22,825 nucleotides of DNA from Candidatus Hydrogenedentota bacterium (GCA_007124105.1 SLFT01000493.1:1-22825), one strand, 5' to 3'. Shown: positions 1 through 8,431, counted from the first letter of the stretch. Notes: a model not told the origin generated them from the letters alone. A program made the numbers and translations.

Positions 1-294
1 CCTGAAAGTTTGCAACAGGCATTGACGTTGGTACGACCCGAGGGCACGGTGGTTCTAAAAACTACATGTGCCGCTCCAATGTATTTTGCGTCTCAGGACG
101 CCGTGGTTAAGGAAGTTCGGATTATTGGTTCACGATGCGGACCCTTCAGGCCGGCGCTTGAAGCGCTGGCGTTGGGCACGGTTGAAACACGCCCCATGAT
201 TTCCGAAACGTACCCACTTGACGATGGGCCTTACGCCATGAATCGCGCTGAGGACCCGGGTGTGATGAAAGTTGTATTGCATATATCGGATTGA
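1..294 (+). CDS. Medium-chain (zinc-type) dehydrogenase, C-terminal fragment
   Basis: The reading frame is open from the left edge and ends in TGA at 292-294, giving the last 97 residues of a larger protein. The fragment shows the second half of a Rossmann domain (a strand followed by GTVVLKTT) and then the block EVRIIGSRCGPFRPALEAL. Next come a stretch resembling the substrate-domain return (RPMISETYPLDDG) and a terminal PGVMKVVLHI. This pattern is typical of the C-terminus of zinc-dependent alcohol or threonine dehydrogenases of the MDR superfamily, which oxidise alcohols with NAD(P). The catalytic zinc ligands lie outside the window, so substrate and zinc dependence cannot be judged. It is followed by 200 bp with no convincing gene before rnhB. 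Confidence 0.75.
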   Translation, partial: PESLQQALTLVRPEGTVVLKTTCAAPMYFASQDAVVKEVRIIGSRCGPFRPALEALALGTVETRPMISETYPLDDGPYAMNRAEDPGVMKVVLHISD

Positions 295-494
295 GACAGG
301 GGAATAAAACGGGTGTTGGTTTAGGCAGATGAACGGGGACACACAAACCAAATGGCGTTGATTACTCGAAACAACGTTTTTGTGTTGAAAATCGAAACGC
401 GAGGCATGTTCGCGCAAGTGACGCTTCACAGCACGGAGCGTCTATCAGAGTTTGCGTTCATGCAGACACTATAGGTACAGTAGGTGCAGAATTT

Positions 495-1187
495 ATGTCG
501 GGTCCTATTACGCTGGAATCTTTTTTGTGTCGTCTGAAAGTGCCGTCGCCCGCCCTGGAAACAGAACGTCTTGAGGCGATGCTTGCTATTGAGGCGACGT
601 TGTGGGCTCAGGGCTTCACAAGGATAGCGGGCACGGACGAAGCCGGTCGCGGTCCGCTGGCTGGGCCGGTTGTGGCCGCTGCCGTTGTGCTTGCCGCGCC
701 GGTAGCGGGCGTGAATGACTCGAAGCGTCTTTCTGAGGGGCGACGTGAAGCGTTGTATGACGAGATTCTCGCCGAGGGACATGCTGTGGGCGTTTCAGTG
801 AAATCCGCCGCTGAGGTTGATCGTCATGGGATTCAGCGGGCAAACATGGCGGCAATGCTTGAAGCGGTTGCCGCACTTCCAGATACGCCGGATTTTGTCC
901 TGGTGGATGGTTATCAACTGTCAGGGCTGGCGCAGCCAGCGTTACGCGTGACGAAAGGAGATGCGCGCTCATTGAGTATTGCCGCGGCCAGTATCATAGC
1001 GAAGGTTACACGCGACAAGATGATGATAGAACTGGACGCCCGTTATCCGGGATACGGATTCGCCCGCCACAAGGGCTATGGCACGCGGGAACACCTTGCT
1101 GCGCTGACCGCCCTTGGGCCGTGTCCTGAACATCGAAGAAGTTTTGCGCCGCTTGCTCAGGCAATAGAAGCGCCGCCCCTGCTATAA
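495..1187 (+). CDS. rnhB: Ribonuclease HII
   Basis: This enzyme cleaves the RNA strand of RNA-DNA hybrids and starts removal of misincorporated ribonucleotides. The 230-residue product has all the family motifs: GTDEAGRGPLAGP (catalytic D48 and E49), NDSKRLSE (D75), VDGYQL (third catalytic acid D138), and KGDARSLSIAAASIIAKVTRD with the fourth acid D174. These are followed by YPGYGFARHKGYGT and GPCPEHRRSF. About 35 residues precede the catalytic core, a short N-terminal extension relative to the E. coli enzyme but common in other phyla. The ATG at 495 is preceded by AGGTG at a spacing of 8, a modest ribosome site. The TPR gene starts 7 bp after the stop codon. The function is housekeeping and the call is secure. 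Confidence 0.97.
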   Translation: MSGPITLESFLCRLKVPSPALETERLEAMLAIEATLWAQGFTRIAGTDEAGRGPLAGPVVAAAVVLAAPVAGVNDSKRLSEGRREALYDEILAEGHAVGVSVKSAAEVDRHGIQRANMAAMLEAVAALPDTPDFVLVDGYQLSGLAQPALRVTKGDARSLSIAAASIIAKVTRDKMMIELDARYPGYGFARHKGYGTREHLAALTALGPCPEHRRSFAPLAQAIEAPPLL

Positions 1188-1188
1188 T
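1180..1188 (+). promoter_or_regulatory. Extended -10 element overlapping the rnhB stop
   Basis: The sequence TGCTATAAT is a perfect extended -10 (TGn plus TATAAT). No good -35 hexamer sits 16-18 bp upstream, which is compatible with extended -10 promoters. The expected transcription start, 7 nt after the last T, is position 1195, the A of the ATG of the TPR gene. This would give a leaderless mRNA. The TPR gene also lacks a clear Shine-Dalgarno sequence. The TATAAT overlaps the rnhB stop codon, so chance similarity is possible. Confidence 0.4.
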
Positions 1189-1194
1189 GGAATC

Positions 1195-2925
1195 ATGATT
1201 ATGGTCTTATTAACTGGAAAACGACTTGTCCCGGTGCTTGCGCTCTGTATACTGGCCGGGTGCGCCGCTGTTTCGTATCTAACGGGTGTTGATACGTACT
1301 GGGGTCACACGGCGCCGGTAACTTCCCAAGGCCGCGCCTACAGTCTCTATATAGCAGGCGTCATTCATGAACGTCGCGGCGAACTCGACAAGGCAATAGA
1401 CGCCTGGCTTGAGGTCATTGCCTTTGACGAACAGGCGGTCTCGCCCAGATTGCGTCTCATTCGCGCGCAGCTTCGCCGGGGCGACTACGAGCAGGCGCTG
1501 GACTTCTGCCAGGAAGCGTTACGTCACAGCCCCGACATGCCTGAACTCTGGATCATGTACGGGGAACTCAATCATCGCCTGGGCAATATTGAAACGGCTA
1601 TCACCGCATTCATGAAAACCATTGAACTGCGGCCTGACGATCTGACAGGATACGGGGCATTGATCGATCTGCAGGAAAGCACAAACGATTTGGTTGCCGC
1701 CATAGAGATTTATGAGCAGCTGATCAACCGTAGTCCTAACAGTGCGGCGCTATATTATCAGTTGGGAATCACCTTGGCGCGTATTAACGACGCTGAATAT
1801 GCGCGTGAAACTTTTGAAAAGGTGCTCGAACTTGAACCGCGCATTACCCGGGCCCGCTTTTTCCTGGCACTGGTACTGTTTGAACTGGAGGAGTTCGAAC
1901 CTTGCGCAGATGAACTGCTCATATATCTCGGCGAACGCCCTGACGACGGCGTGGCGCTGGCGTACCGCGCGGCCGCTCTGGCGCGGATGGGATATCTGCG
2001 AGAGGCCAGACGAACACTCGAGCTGCTTTTGGCAACTGATGAAGCAGGCGCAAAGCATAATCTGCAACTCGCATGGGTGCTATTGCAACTTGGGGAGAAT
2101 GAAAGTGCGCAGCAGTTTGCCCTCGAGGCGGGCGCTTATCTTTTCGCGGACATCATCTTTGCCGGTACGCTTCTGGAAGATTCCGCCTCAGACCGGCAGC
2201 CGGGCAATTTGTGGGATGATCGGTATTCCCTGGACGAGGTTGAAGCCGAGTGCGACCTGTTCATCGGCGCTGTACTGGGAATGTATGGCGAAAGAGCGGC
2301 AGGCGAACAGACCCTGGACATGTTGGATGCGCTCACGGACGCCGCGGCATTTTCTCCGTCGCTCACTTTTTTGCGCGCGCGCATATTACTTTATCTCGAG
2401 CGGTATCAAGAGGCGCTGGAAGCGCTCGAAAGCATGCGCTCCAAAGATATCGTCTCCAAGTATATCCACTATTACAGCGCAATCGCTTTTGAGAAACTTG
2501 AAGACTTTCATGGAACGGAATACCATTTGCGGGCGTTCCTGGAAATCAATCCAGACGATCCGGATGTACTCAATTTCCTCGGATATTTCTATGCCGAACA
2601 CAATGTGCATCTGGACGAGGCTGAAGCCCTTTTAACGCGCGCGCTGAAACAAGACCCGGAAAACCCTTACTACCTGGACAGTCTGGGCTGGATTTATTAC
2701 AGGCAGGGGAAGGCGATGGAAGCGGCAGAGCTTATTCGCAGGGCCATATACGGCATGGAATCAGACGACGCAGAATTACGGGATCATCTGGGGGATGTCT
2801 ACCTGCTGAAGGGAAATGTGGAGCGGGCGCTTGCCGAATGGCGGCGCGCGTTTCGGCTCGATCCTTCAATGCCGGGTGTAAGGGAGAAGATCGAAAAATA
2901 CAGCGCATCCGAGTTGGAAGAATGA
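1195..2925 (+). CDS. Tetratricopeptide-repeat lipoprotein
   Basis: The 576-residue product starts with a lipoprotein signal peptide: a basic GKR, a hydrophobic run, and a lipobox LAGC with lipidated Cys23. Residue +2 is Ala, which fits outer-membrane sorting in a Gram-negative cell. From about residue 47 to 290, and again from about 380 to 560, it is made of TPR units. Typical signatures are AIDAWLEVIAFD, AITAFMKTIELRPDD, YYQLGITLARIN, LDSLGWIYYRQGKAMEA and LKGNVERALAEWRRAFRLDP. The stretch between the two blocks (about 300-380) does not show clear TPR spacing. TPR lipoproteins usually scaffold envelope or secretion complexes, but no partner can be named here. The gene follows rnhB by 7 bp and may have its own promoter. 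Its end converges on the Tex gene 57 bp away, with no obvious terminator between them. Confidence 0.88.
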   Translation: MIMVLLTGKRLVPVLALCILAGCAAVSYLTGVDTYWGHTAPVTSQGRAYSLYIAGVIHERRGELDKAIDAWLEVIAFDEQAVSPRLRLIRAQLRRGDYEQALDFCQEALRHSPDMPELWIMYGELNHRLGNIETAITAFMKTIELRPDDLTGYGALIDLQESTNDLVAAIEIYEQLINRSPNSAALYYQLGITLARINDAEYARETFEKVLELEPRITRARFFLALVLFELEEFEPCADELLIYLGERPDDGVALAYRAAALARMGYLREARRTLELLLATDEAGAKHNLQLAWVLLQLGENESAQQFALEAGAYLFADIIFAGTLLEDSASDRQPGNLWDDRYSLDEVEAECDLFIGAVLGMYGERAAGEQTLDMLDALTDAAAFSPSLTFLRARILLYLERYQEALEALESMRSKDIVSKYIHYYSAIAFEKLEDFHGTEYHLRAFLEINPDDPDVLNFLGYFYAEHNVHLDEAEALLTRALKQDPENPYYLDSLGWIYYRQGKAMEAAELIRRAIYGMESDDAELRDHLGDVYLLKGNVERALAEWRRAFRLDPSMPGVREKIEKYSASELEE

Positions 2926-2982
2926 ACCGTGGATGCGTGGCGAGGAAGACCGCAGGCTCTTGCGAAAGCGCGGCGCCAGGTG

Positions 2983-5430
2983 TTATTTTCCTTCGGAAAC
3001 GATTTTTTCCCGTAAGGCCGCCAGTTGTTCTGCCAGCGTAGTGTTCAGTAACGCGTCTTCCCCCTTCTTGGAAGAGGTGTTGCCGGTTTTGGGAATGGCC
3101 ATGCCTTTTCCTTTGCGGCGGGGCCCGCGTCCATCACTCTGACTGCCGCCGGAACGTCGGTCACTGCCCTGTTTGTCTCGCGTCCAGGAACCACGCCGTC
3201 CAACGCCGTCGCGACCGCCATCCTGTTCCTGCGCAAAAGGACGTCGCATCCCGGGCCGAGTCAGCGGCAATTTTACCGCGCCCTTAATGGACAGGGAAAC
3301 CTTTTGTGATTCCTTGTCAAATTGCAGAACAAGCACCTTCACTACATCGCCGACCTGTAATGCTTTCTTGGGATCGTTCAGGATGGTGCGCCCCAGTTCA
3401 GAGCGATGCACCAGTCCTTCCTGCGCCAGGCCTATATTCACAAAAGCGCCAAAATCGGTTAGATTCGTAATGATGCCTTCAATCACCATGTCGCGCTGTA
3501 AATCGTCTATTGTTTCAAGGACGACAAAGGTCGCCGGCGGCCTGAAGCGACGTCTTGGGTCGCGTCCAATTCTCCCCAATTCATAGCGGATATCCTCAAG
3601 CATCAGGGGGCCTACTGTACCATCGGAAAAAGTGTCGAGCGCGATATCTTTTATGCGCTCGGGCTTTTGGGTCAGTTCCTCGACACTGATGTCAAGTGAC
3701 TCCGCGATACGCGCAATAATGGGATACGCCTCTGGATGTATGGAAGACGCATCCAGACTATTTTCGCCATTCATAATGCGTAGGAATCCGACGCACTGTT
3801 GATAGGTTTTTTCTCCAATGCCGGACACCTCGCGCAATTGCTCACGATTGGTGAACCCCGCGCATTTGTTCCGCTCTTCTATAATTGTCTGCGCAACGCC
3901 AACCTGCAACCCGCTTACATAACGCAATAATGTAACTGGCGCGTTATTGACATCCACGCCGATTCGGTTTACCACGGATTCAATGGTGCGGGCAATGCCC
4001 GCCTGTAACCGTCTGCGACTTACGCCAATGGCAGGCTGGCCCGCCGCCAGATGTATCGGCTCAACTTTTACCAGTTCCAGCAATGGGTCCTGCAGGCGCC
4101 GCGCAAGCGATACCGCCGCGCGACCGGCTTCTTCCATATCGGGAATTTCCTCTGCGGCAAGCGAGGAATGAACATAGGCCAGTAGACCGGTGTCCTGCAC
4201 CAGCGTGGCAAAAACGGAACGTTCGGATGTATTGCCGCGCAATACTTCCTGCACTGTTCGAAGCATTTCGCGTCCGCCAGGGCCGCTGCCCACGCCTACG
4301 CCTACAGGCGACGTGGTCTTTATCAGTTCTTGAAGCGCCTCTTTTGTGAGCGTTTGCAGTGTTTCTTCCTCGTCGGCCTCGACACTGCGGTGTTCCAGAA
4401 CCTGTCCTGCTTCATTGACTGCGGCGAGGGCGCGTTTCTTGGGCGACCATGCGCAGACGCCTATTACCGGTACGGCGCCGACCGGGGCGGTAAGCAACAG
4501 ATTGCGTACATGATCGCGACAGACCTGCACCATCACCTCGTCAGCCTTACGTCGCGCCAGTGCGAACACTTCGGCCTCAATGGCCGGGCGCAGAAGCCTC
4601 CGGTACGCGTCCGCCACGGCGGCGCGAATCTCTGGTGTATATATGCTTTCGGGTTCACGCACGAAGCGTTGCGTAATGGTGTCAATCAAACTTTCATCGT
4701 CCACCGTCAATTCCACGCGCAACGCCGCGTCGCGTTCGCCGCGCAGAATAAGCAGCAGTTTATCTTCCGGGACAGATTGAAGCGGCGCGGAAAAATCAGC
4801 AAAAGCGGCGTAGCGCGTCGCCCTGTCTGAACTCGCCTTGGTCGTGTTTACGACGAGATTGCCCTCTTCAATAAGACAGCGGCGCACCTGCGCGCGTATT
4901 TCCGCGTTCATGGCGATACATTCGGCAAGTATGTGCCGCGCGCCCTCGAGCGCCTCCTGTTCAGACAAAACCTGTTTTTCGGGCAGCACGAAAGAGCTGG
5001 CGTACACTTCAGGGGGCGGAGATACAGGGGATTGCGCCCAGATGTAATCCGCCAGCGGCAACAGTCCTTTATTGGCCGCAATAGCGGCTCGGTTGTTTCG
5101 CTGCTTTTTGAAAGGCAGACTCAAGTCTTCCAAGCGTAAATGGTCTTCGCAGGACTCGAATGTTGCGCGTGTGTCGTCTGTTAATTTGCCTTGCTTACTG
5201 ATATTCTCGAGCAATGCGTCCCTGCGTGTTATGAGTGCGGTGTAATAATCGTTCTTATCGGCGATGCGCTCGAGTTTATTCTCGCTCAAACCGCCCGTGG
5301 CGTCCTTGCGATAACGCGCCACATAAGAAACCGTTGCGCCCTTGTCAAACAGCGCGACCGCTTCCGCAACCTGCTCCGGTTTTACATTGACATCCGCAGC
5401 GATAAGATCAATAAACCGCTTTTCAATCAT
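2983..5430 (-). CDS. tex: Tex-family S1 RNA-binding protein, divergent YqgF domain
   Basis: Tex proteins are cytoplasmic nucleic-acid-binding factors linked to transcription. The 815-residue product has the family order: N-terminal helical region (SYVARYRKDATGGL at 35-48, LEDLSLPFK at 100-108), a YqgF/RNase-H-like fold near 321-450, helix-hairpin-helix motifs near 490-560 (GVDVNNAPVTLLRYVSGL, VSGIGEKTYQQCVGFLRI), and an S1 domain at about 645-717 (EGIITNLTDFGAFVNIGL). The usual GxDPG of the YqgF domain reads GVCAWSP here, and the usual VGQYQHDV reads AAGQPAIGV. A basic, Gly/Arg/Ser-rich tail covers 718-790. The start at 5430 was chosen because GGAG precedes the ATG by 7 nt and the protein there begins as the family does. 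The open frame continues upstream without family similarity. Confidence 0.9.
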   Translation of the reverse strand: MIEKRFIDLIAADVNVKPEQVAEAVALFDKGATVSYVARYRKDATGGLSENKLERIADKNDYYTALITRRDALLENISKQGKLTDDTRATFESCEDHLRLEDLSLPFKKQRNNRAAIAANKGLLPLADYIWAQSPVSPPPEVYASSFVLPEKQVLSEQEALEGARHILAECIAMNAEIRAQVRRCLIEEGNLVVNTTKASSDRATRYAAFADFSAPLQSVPEDKLLLILRGERDAALRVELTVDDESLIDTITQRFVREPESIYTPEIRAAVADAYRRLLRPAIEAEVFALARRKADEVMVQVCRDHVRNLLLTAPVGAVPVIGVCAWSPKKRALAAVNEAGQVLEHRSVEADEEETLQTLTKEALQELIKTTSPVGVGVGSGPGGREMLRTVQEVLRGNTSERSVFATLVQDTGLLAYVHSSLAAEEIPDMEEAGRAAVSLARRLQDPLLELVKVEPIHLAAGQPAIGVSRRRLQAGIARTIESVVNRIGVDVNNAPVTLLRYVSGLQVGVAQTIIEERNKCAGFTNREQLREVSGIGEKTYQQCVGFLRIMNGENSLDASSIHPEAYPIIARIAESLDISVEELTQKPERIKDIALDTFSDGTVGPLMLEDIRYELGRIGRDPRRRFRPPATFVVLETIDDLQRDMVIEGIITNLTDFGAFVNIGLAQEGLVHRSELGRTILNDPKKALQVGDVVKVLVLQFDKESQKVSLSIKGAVKLPLTRPGMRRPFAQEQDGGRDGVGRRGSWTRDKQGSDRRSGGSQSDGRGPRRKGKGMAIPKTGNTSSKKGEDALLNTTLAEQLAALREKIVSEGK

Positions 5431-5512
5431 GACAAACTCCACTCGACAAAGATTACGAATACCAGCTATTGCACAAAACCATTGTGGCCTCGTACATAAA
5501 TATCCCGCGTCT

Positions 5513-5528
5513 GGCGTATAGTTACGCC
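5513..5528 (-). repeat. Perfect 6-bp hairpin in the tex leader
   Basis: GGCGTA and TACGCC form a perfect 6-bp stem around the loop TAGT. It directly abuts the 11-bp tandem repeat at 5529-5550 and lies about 85 nt upstream of the tex start codon. No U-run follows on either strand, so it is not an intrinsic terminator. It may be a leader structure if tex is transcribed from the candidate promoter further upstream. Confidence 0.5.
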
Positions 5529-5550
5529 TGAAAACATCCTGAAAACATCC
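5529..5550 (-). repeat. Two tandem 11-bp units in the tex leader
   Basis: TGAAAACATCC occurs twice head to tail at 5529-5539 and 5540-5550. The 11-bp period places both copies on nearly the same face of the helix. They lie between the candidate tex promoter and the start codon, next to the 5513-5528 hairpin. Confidence 0.6.
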
Positions 5551-5563
5551 GTTGATCCTACCG

Positions 5564-5592
5564 AGTGTACCAAAACTGTTGGCTACAAGCAA
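5564..5592 (-). promoter_or_regulatory. Candidate tex promoter
   Basis: On the - strand TTGCTT (5592-5587) is separated by 17 bp from TACACT (5569-5564), with a TG one base before the -10 (TGGTACACT). Each hexamer matches consensus only partly (3/6 and 4/6). The predicted leader is about 127 nt and would contain the tandem repeat and the hairpin. Confidence 0.3.
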
Positions 5593-5690
5593 TTTTCTGC
5601 CGCAGCAGCCGGGCTCAACGCGTGTTGTACACGCCGTTTCCGGGCAACACATTGCGATTTAATCATCCCCCGTGGGGCGTCAAAATAGAT

Positions 5691-7148
5691 TTACTTGGCC
5701 ATTATGTCGTTCACCATGCGCAAAACATTGCTTACCATTTCGTCCTCCACGTCAAGACTCCATGGAACGGGTGAAGCGTATTGTATCTGGAGAACACGCG
5801 CCTGGTACAAGTCCCTTTCGACGATGTTCCGGGTAGGAATATACAGATTATGCTCGGCAAAATACGCGAAGAGCAGTATGGGGGAGTCCTCGCGTACACG
5901 CTCCTTGATCCTCATGCCGATAGGCGCACAAACTTCGCCCTGCATGGCAACAAACGCCATTGGGCCGATGCGGGCTGCCACAACCTCTTCGTATACGCAG
6001 GGAAAGGGTTCATGGATAACGTGAGCATATTCAGCCAGCAATTCCGCGTCGGAGTTGTGTATGAGATACGTATCATCGGTACAGACCATGTCGGTGGTGC
6101 GTTCAGGAAAGGGGAGGTTCTCTTCATAGTATCGCAACAACATGCGTACCCAGTTGGTGCTGCGGTGGCTATGTGGATAAGGAACGAATCCTACGTCCTC
6201 AGGAAAATCTTGCGCCATTTCGAGCGCCTCTTCCCGTGAAATAGGTTCGCCCAGGGGAAGCGATATAATTTCCATTGTTGCTGTAATGGGTCCCGTCACA
6301 TCCAGCATGTCTCCTTCGGTTATTTTTATCACCGTATCGGCAAGTTTTCCACCCAGCACACGGGCGGCCAGTTCGCGCTGTTCCTGTGCGCTGTCTTGAC
6401 CGTTGTCGCTCTCCGCTGCGCCTGTGGAACGGTATGCTTGCGGCACTGCTGGAAACTGGTTGCCGCCCGCCGACGTGCCGTACAGCGCCATGGCGCCTGG
6501 CATGCGCCGCTCGACTTCAATGACAGCATACCCCGGATGCCCCGGCTCCACCATATCGCGGGACGCTTGCAGCGGATGTGTCGCCTGATTGAACAGCATG
6601 GCCACGGTATCCTCGCCGTCCTTCACCTGGAGTAACTGCACTTCCAAATCAGTGACGTCAGCGCCCATGGACACCAGGTGTGGCCCGTCGTCTGAACCGA
6701 GCAACAAGCGCACCGGTCCTCGTTCGTTTGCGATGGCCGCTTTGATGGTGTTAAAAATAATGTCCGCCAGGCGCCTGCCGTAGGCAAAATTATCCGGTAC
6801 AATCTGGATGGGGGCGTTATGGTTGTGTGTGGCCAGAATAATAAGACGTTCGGGACCGACGCCAAGTTCTTCCTGGACCCGTTGACGCAGCAGGGGCGTG
6901 GCCACGTCCAGGCAATTCAGATCGTTTGTCACGAAGATAAACCGGCTGTCTCCGTCATTCAACACCAGTACACGGGTGTAGATGTCGTAAAGTACGCCCG
7001 TGGACACGCGTCCGTTTACCATGACCATGGGCTCATGGCTTGAAATACTAGCCTTTGCCACGCCGGCTTTCATGGGGGTTGCCTGCGCAGCGACAGTAAG
7101 TAGACATGCCACGAGCGACAAGCAAAGCAACCGTGTGAAATTACGCAT
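5691..7148 (-). CDS. Secreted neutral/alkaline ceramidase-family protein
   Basis: The 485-residue product has a typical Sec signal peptide (MRNFTR, hydrophobic core, cleavage near AQA-TP at 23). The remainder resembles the neutral/non-lysosomal ceramidase fold, whose members hydrolyse N-acyl-sphingosines with a zinc ion. The likely metal and active-site residues are histidines 108/110 in ATHNHNAP (standing where ceramidases have HTHSGP), His191 in NQATHPLQ, Glu405 in AMQGEVCAPIG, and Tyr436 in LYIPTR. Many PVC-type bacteria encode such proteins without proven ceramidase activity, so the substrate is uncertain. The length is shorter than that of full ceramidases, which carry an extra C-terminal domain. 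AGGAGG lies 9 nt before the ATG. The gene stands alone, 122 bp after ispF and 260 bp from tex. Confidence 0.75.
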   Translation of the reverse strand: MRNFTRLLCLSLVACLLTVAAQATPMKAGVAKASISSHEPMVMVNGRVSTGVLYDIYTRVLVLNDGDSRFIFVTNDLNCLDVATPLLRQRVQEELGVGPERLIILATHNHNAPIQIVPDNFAYGRRLADIIFNTIKAAIANERGPVRLLLGSDDGPHLVSMGADVTDLEVQLLQVKDGEDTVAMLFNQATHPLQASRDMVEPGHPGYAVIEVERRMPGAMALYGTSAGGNQFPAVPQAYRSTGAAESDNGQDSAQEQRELAARVLGGKLADTVIKITEGDMLDVTGPITATMEIISLPLGEPISREEALEMAQDFPEDVGFVPYPHSHRSTNWVRMLLRYYEENLPFPERTTDMVCTDDTYLIHNSDAELLAEYAHVIHEPFPCVYEEVVAARIGPMAFVAMQGEVCAPIGMRIKERVREDSPILLFAYFAEHNLYIPTRNIVERDLYQARVLQIQYASPVPWSLDVEDEMVSNVLRMVNDIMAK

Positions 7149-7271
7149 GAGAGTATTCCTCCTTTTGTTTCATTCTTCTATGCCAACAAGTATGTCGTCA
7201 TCTTCGATGTTGTTTGACTGTAGCGCAAAAAGTATGCATAAGCGCAGGAGATGTCGCAGACATTCGGTAAT

Positions 7272-7751
7272 TTACCTGCTCTGGGTAATTAGCGCAACCA
7301 CCTGGGCGCTGATGGCTTCCTCATGGCCTTCCGGGCCAACCTGTTCATTTGTCCTGGGTTTGATGGAAACACAATCGGCGCTGATCCGCAGGCAGTCGGC
7401 GATATTTTGACGCATGCCAGCCACATAAGGTTGCAGTTTCGGTGTTTCAGCGATAACATTTGTGTCCAATTGCGTAGGCGCGTATCCGGCCTCGGCCAGT
7501 TGCGCACGGACAGCGCCCAGGAGTTCAAGACTGTTGCAGTCCTTATAGCGCGGGTCGGTATCAGGAAAGAGTACGCCAATGTTGGGCAGACCCGCCGCGC
7601 CCAATAGTGCGTCGCATATAGCGTGGCAGACGACATCGCCGTCAGAATGGGCTTGCAACCCCTTATCGTTTGGAACAACAACGCCGCCCAGAATAAGCGG
7701 CCTGTCCGGCACAAGCCGGTGGATGTCGTATCCTATGCCAACACGCATCAT
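7272..7751 (-). CDS. ispF: 2-C-methyl-D-erythritol 2,4-cyclodiphosphate synthase
   Basis: This enzyme makes 2-C-methyl-D-erythritol 2,4-cyclodiphosphate in the MEP pathway to isoprenoids and acts as a cytoplasmic trimer. The 159 residues show the family start MRVGIGYDIHRL, with zinc ligands Asp9 and His11. AHSDGDVVCHAICDALLGA supplies the third ligand, His43, and is followed by IGVLFPDTDPRYKDCNS. The end is KPRTNEQVGPEGHEEAISA, where the family usually has KATT-E-LG-G--EGIA. The first ATG overlaps the ispD stop as ATGA, so translation is probably coupled. A second ATG follows immediately and cannot be excluded as the start. The length is normal for the family. Confidence 0.97.
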   Translation of the reverse strand: MMRVGIGYDIHRLVPDRPLILGGVVVPNDKGLQAHSDGDVVCHAICDALLGAAGLPNIGVLFPDTDPRYKDCNSLELLGAVRAQLAEAGYAPTQLDTNVIAETPKLQPYVAGMRQNIADCLRISADCVSIKPRTNEQVGPEGHEEAISAQVVALITQSR

Positions 7752-8431
7752 GCCATCCCCTTATCAAGCGCATAAGTCGCAAAAGCGAGGTCTCGCCTGG
7801 TGGTGATCTTGAAATTCATTGCGCCGCCGTCCACCAGCTTGACGCGACAGCCGATGCGTCGCGCAAGCGTCGCGTCATCCGTACCGACAATGTCACGGTT
7901 TCGGACATCGTCATGGGCTTGCCGAATCACGCTTGTCCGAAATACCTGAGGAGTCTGGCAGGCCCACAATAAGGCGCGGTCCGGCGTATTATCCAGATAG
8001 CCGTCGCCATCGCTCACCAATACAGTATCCGCTACTGGTGTAGCCAGGGTCGCCGCGCCACAGTGGTTTGCCGCTTCAATAGCGGCGCGCACAGCGTCGG
8101 CATTTGCAAAGGGCCGCGCGGCGTCATGTATAACTACTATATCCGTATCCGGGTTAAGCGCGTCAAGCCCGCGTCGCACAGAATCACGTCTTTCGGCGCC
8201 GCCTTCCACATACTGAACGGGCATTGCCGCATTCTTCAGGGCCTCTTGAAACGACTCTTTGTATCCTTTGGGGTAAACAATGATAGCAGGGGGGGCAAGC
8301 CCAACTGACGCCAGTGTATCAAGCGTTCGCGCAGCTAGACTCCGACCAGACAAGTCAGCCAGCGCTTTGGGCGTATCCAAGCCAAGACGCCGTCCTAGTC
8401 CCGCCGCGACCATGAGCAGCTGCGCGTTCAC
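7748..8431 (-). CDS. ispD: 2-C-methyl-D-erythritol 4-phosphate cytidylyltransferase
   Basis: This enzyme transfers CMP from CTP to methylerythritol phosphate, the third step of the MEP pathway. The 227-residue protein has the CTP-binding AAGLGRRLG with PKAL (Arg15 and Lys22 as likely catalytic bases), and GGAERRDSVRRGL. VIHDAARPF, the TPDRALLWACQTPQVFR block, TDDATLARR, and the terminal NFKITTRRDLAFA follow. It starts with GTG at 8431, which overlaps the stop of the PIN-TRAM gene as GTGA. The nearest ATG would delete six residues, so the GTG start is preferred. Its stop overlaps ispF by 4 bp. The gene order PIN-TRAM, ispD, ispF matches the yacL-ispD-ispF order known from Bacillus. Confidence 0.97.
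   Translation of the reverse strand: MNAQLLMVAAGLGRRLGLDTPKALADLSGRSLAARTLDTLASVGLAPPAIIVYPKGYKESFQEALKNAAMPVQYVEGGAERRDSVRRGLDALNPDTDIVVIHDAARPFANADAVRAAIEAANHCGAATLATPVADTVLVSDGDGYLDNTPDRALLWACQTPQVFRTSVIRQAHDDVRNRDIVGTDDATLARRIGCRVKLVDGGAMNFKITTRRDLAFATYALDKGMA

Noticed and set aside
352..474. A 40-codon ATG frame between the dehydrogenase fragment and rnhB
   Set aside because: It has no ribosome site, no recognisable domain and low-complexity composition; it is about what chance gives in 200 bp.
1742..2635. A 297-codon frame inside the TPR gene
   Set aside because: It is the +1 shadow of the TPR frame; its residue make-up (rich in W, C and R) is not protein-like.
5431..5652. A 74-residue N-terminal extension of the Tex reading frame
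   Set aside because: The extension has no Tex similarity, covers the candidate promoter, hairpin and tandem repeat, and a good ribosome site precedes the ATG at 5430.
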